Positions 8,001 to 9,145 of a DNA stretch of 9,145 nt are shown piece by piece. This DNA comes from Phycisphaera sp. (GTDB lineage Bacteria; Planctomycetota; Phycisphaerae; Phycisphaerales; Phycisphaeraceae), in NCBI GenBank assembly GCA_029287335.1, contig JARFRI010000228.1, forward strand, positions 1 through 9,145, given 5' to 3'. The notes beneath the pieces are model-generated. The model did not search any database. It was given only the letters and a program-made list of their open reading frames with translations, and had not been told where the DNA came from. The number at the start of each line of letters is the position of its first letter. Position 1 is the stretch's first letter. The position numbers and the translations under genes were made by a program.

Positions 8001-9145
8001 TGCGGCGGGTTTCGGTGCGGACGACGTGTGGGCCTTGCTCGCCGGGGTAGCGATCGCTGACCTGGACCGAGAACGAGACTGTGTCGCCGATCGCCAGGTC
8101 GGGCAGCGCGGTGCGGTAGTCCCAGTCGATCTCCTCTTCACCCTGGCCGCTGCGGACGGGCTGCTCAAGGGTGTGGGTCTTGTTTTCGAATTGGTTGACG
8201 CGGTACAGGATCGTGGTCGATCCGATGGCGTGGTCGTCTTGTGCGCGAACGGCCAGTTCCATCGGTCGGCCGAGCATCGCGATCATATTGCTTGAAGGCG
8301 AAATCAGCTCGACGCGCGGTGCCTGGTCCGACGCGACCTGCAGGTAGTAGCGCGGGCTCGTGAAGCGGTACCCGTTTTCTTTTTCAACCCACAGGAAGTT
8401 GTACCCCTGCGACGCTAAGACGTCTTGGGTAAACGTCACCTTGCGGCCATCATCACTGACATCGAGGTCCATCGCAGGCTCGCCATCACGAAGGAGCTGG
8501 GCCGCGCTGATCGGTCGATCCAGTGTGAGGTGCCAAGCGACGCCCGTGCCCTCCGGCACCGTCAACGTCAACGCCTCCACCACATCGTTTTCGCGCTGGA
8601 GGTATTCGGGGAAGTCGAGCTCGACCTTGACTGTTTCCAATCGCGGCGAAGGGACCACGCGCACGGTCTGCCAACCGGTGCGGTCGTCGCCCGCTTTGAT
8701 GCGGTAGGTGAAGTCGCGTGACGCCGAGTCGATGGTGTACTCGCACTGGCCGTCGTTGATGTCCAGTTCGATCGGGCGGGCTTTACCTTCGCCGGTCTTG
8801 ACGTAGATCCTGGCTTGATCGGGGATGACGCCGCCGATGTGCGCCTCGATCACGGCATGATCGCCTTCCTTGACGATCAGTTCGTCTTGCGCGAGGGTGA
8901 TCTGTGTGTTGGTCGGGTACTCGATCGCGACCCAAGGCGTGAAGATGCGCGCGAGGCCAGCGGCGAGGAACGAGCCATTGATCAAGGCGAAGGCCGCGAT
9001 CAAACCGCACGCGACCAGAGCAATCATCCCTGGATGACGCAGCGGCCGATACGGCACCGCCTGATCGGGGCGCAGGGTCGTCGCCGCTTGTTCGGCAAGC
9101 CGACAGGTATGGTCGCGCAACGGGCCGGACACGGCACTGCTGGTT
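5011..9145 (-). CDS. Giant membrane-anchored coiled-coil protein, DUF4175-like (5' end outside window)
   Basis: Function unknown; probably an envelope scaffold anchored in the inner membrane. The frame is open to the window edge and ends with TGA at 5013-5011. An in-frame GTG at 9132 has no Shine-Dalgarno sequence, so the gene very likely starts outside the window. Numbering from that GTG: residues 1-35 are polar with basic residues, 36-58 form a transmembrane helix (MIALVACGLIAAFALI...), about 65-375 look like three beta-sandwich modules (the last begins near APRVEL at 271), and 383-1340 are alpha-helical, rich in Ala, Gln, Leu and Glu. The helical part holds a motif repeated about every 125 residues. 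The C-terminus ends LPLEYRGLLKDYYERVAK, a tail I recall from large planctomycete anchored proteins. DUF4175-like proteins usually have further N-terminal helices, which would lie in the missing part. The downstream gene overlaps it by ATGA. The reading frame is certain; the family call is moderate. Confidence 0.85.
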   Translation of the reverse strand, partial: TSSAVSGPLRDHTCRLAEQAATTLRPDQAVPYRPLRHPGMIALVACGLIAAFALINGSFLAAGLARIFTPWVAIEYPTNTQITLAQDELIVKEGDHAVIEAHIGGVIPDQARIYVKTGEGKARPIELDINDGQCEYTIDSASRDFTYRIKAGDDRTGWQTVRVVPSPRLETVKVELDFPEYLQRENDVVEALTLTVPEGTGVAWHLTLDRPISAAQLLRDGEPAMDLDVSDDGRKVTFTQDVLASQGYNFLWVEKENGYRFTSPRYYLQVASDQAPRVELISPSSNMIAMLGRPMELAVRAQDDHAIGSTTILYRVNQFENKTHTLEQPVRSGQGEEEIDWDYRTALPDLAIGDTVSFSVQVSDRYPGEQGPHVVRTETRRITFLSKEQYLEQIEKQKDRLLSRVQSIYRQKRSAHVAVLELAPQAEGYTQACQLEAIRQEMIRDQLKEIAGQMQALLDDLAANKVSEAAQAQSLVTIRAAMQDIADTHIASAADLLRAQTGRDKTAGALSPASAAHAVNAAARELASLVLLRGIDSAQEVYARETRMLAQAQATLRWQTASNTSDDAAKTIAKQQDELAQWTDRLIKELQDGMRYDKRPLAVLRLTRSFKELRDAGTSADMRQASSLIEQGQAAPATDLQAHLIRTLLNAEFSVRLSGSYSTLIKTRDQIRRLTQSQQKLHDQITALSDQDLQAKQAQLTQQQTAMRRQLLTLMLPSIPAPRAELFDPKLPEVPPVKRLLAETDQAMATAISQLAQGDRQAAAAQQEQAAQALAQLTKIVDDWSVEMGLRSQGLGTLVAASSERLSRLEEYEARVIALLEDTDTAAAEEKKTSDLAEPQLVLSEEMADFHADLARLYEKDQDPDLPPLLGRLKEAERAANAAVQSLKDNNADQAIGYQEEAADALAQAHAVVLAQSERLSYLQGLLLFQRSVGLASGYMADIVAEQRDLLVATEDIKPEDVAPLLPVFNNLRQCMFDVAPVLNLVAGRMDVGTPLAFAQTDFEDAVVSLQAGDNLDAFDAQDVAAESLAEVQSRVEHIQLQTAYVAEIVALLHTTTSDAALLQHQQAELNRQAGSAASDRLERLAQEQNALLKQADRLDGLIDAVAGNPKIIIPANPRLGILEPSDPTPIFANVADSMRDAAKQLAAGDSAAANTPMRNATAGLTKNAESLLIAIEMLHGLPSVEITTLTDPALVRLTDVLVLASDQKGLTRETYITDAKAIAELAEQQRKLAARCQELAQAGEANPLLSAASKQLSDAVAALGSSDRDALLKSQQAADTQLRHFIVEQAVILETSIPPAAASDAPAADGPGSDSESEVSAGFISDFVGGEIPDDKRSEWKVLAERNRAALNQNFARELPLEYRGLLKDYYERVAK
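5022..5028 (-). promoter_or_regulatory. Ribosome binding site for the toroid-protein gene
   Basis: Reads GAGAGGG on the minus strand, 7 bases before the ATG at 5014. It lies inside the last codons of the upstream gene and, with the ATGA overlap, points to translational coupling. It decides the start against the longer frame beginning at 5125. Confidence 0.7.
5287..7275 (-). repeat. Five to six degenerate helical repeats within the giant protein
   Basis: This is a protein-level repeat, not a DNA repeat. Five stretches of 27 residues align without gaps to the pattern A-x3-L-x2-G-D-x3-A-x3-Q-x2-A-A-x2-L. They start at residues 747 (AISQLAQGD), 879 (AVQSLKDNN), 1002 (AVVSLQAGD), 1138 (AAKQLAAGD) and 1256 (AVAALGSSD), numbered from the GTG at 9132. 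On the DNA they lie at about 6894-6814, 6498-6418, 6129-6049, 5721-5641 and 5367-5287. A sixth, weaker copy (SSLIEQGQ) is near residue 620, at 7275-7192. The aligned leucines are 118-136 residues apart, so each copy probably marks one helical module. I recall a similar motif (L-x2-GD...A...Q..A...L) in DUF4175 proteins. The alignment was made by eye. Confidence 0.7.

Noticed and set aside
7468..8295. A 275-residue plus-strand frame opposite the giant gene
   Set aside because: Leu/Arg/Gly-rich without a recognisable domain, and opposite a well-supported coding sequence.

Overview
The window is a GC-rich (about 60% by eye), tightly packed piece of a bacterial chromosome. Every gene I can support lies on the minus strand, and they look like one operon read from high to low coordinates. 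The best organism guess is a planctomycete, probably of the Phycisphaerae type. It rests on the style of the proteins: a very long membrane-anchored coiled-coil protein ending in an EYRxLLxxYY-like tail, a secreted squalene-cyclase/prenyltransferase-like toroid protein, and secreted proteins of unclear function with helical repeats. This is recognition from memory, not a database result.

Layout in transcription order. (1) 9145-5011: a giant protein that enters from outside the window, so its true start is not visible. It has one visible transmembrane helix, about 310 residues of beta-sandwich-like modules, then nearly 1000 residues of alpha-helical coiled coil carrying at least five degenerate copies of one helical motif; it resembles DUF4175-type proteins. 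(2) 5014-3947: a 355-residue secreted alpha/alpha-toroid protein, overlapping gene 1 by ATGA. (3) 3903-1969: a 644-residue secreted protein with a helical N-terminal half, a transglutaminase-like Cys/His core and a C-terminal carbohydrate-binding-like beta domain. (4) 1928 to the window edge: at least 642 residues of a secreted protein with a thioredoxin/TlpA-like domain that has lost its CxxC, flanked by TPR-like helices. Gene 4 runs off the low-coordinate end, so its C-terminus is missing.

All four products appear to be exported or membrane-anchored with most of their mass outside the cytoplasm. With an ATGA overlap and gaps of only 43 and 40 bases, they probably act in the same envelope process. 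Transglutaminase-like and large anchored proteins of this kind often occur near MoxR ATPase, DUF58 and von Willebrand (BatA-like) genes. I therefore expect those genes upstream of 9145, but they are not in the window. No enzyme activity can be assigned with confidence: three of the four proteins lack one or more residues that define the classical activity of their fold. No RNA gene, mobile element, CRISPR array or terminator was seen, and the whole window is coding except two short intergenic gaps.
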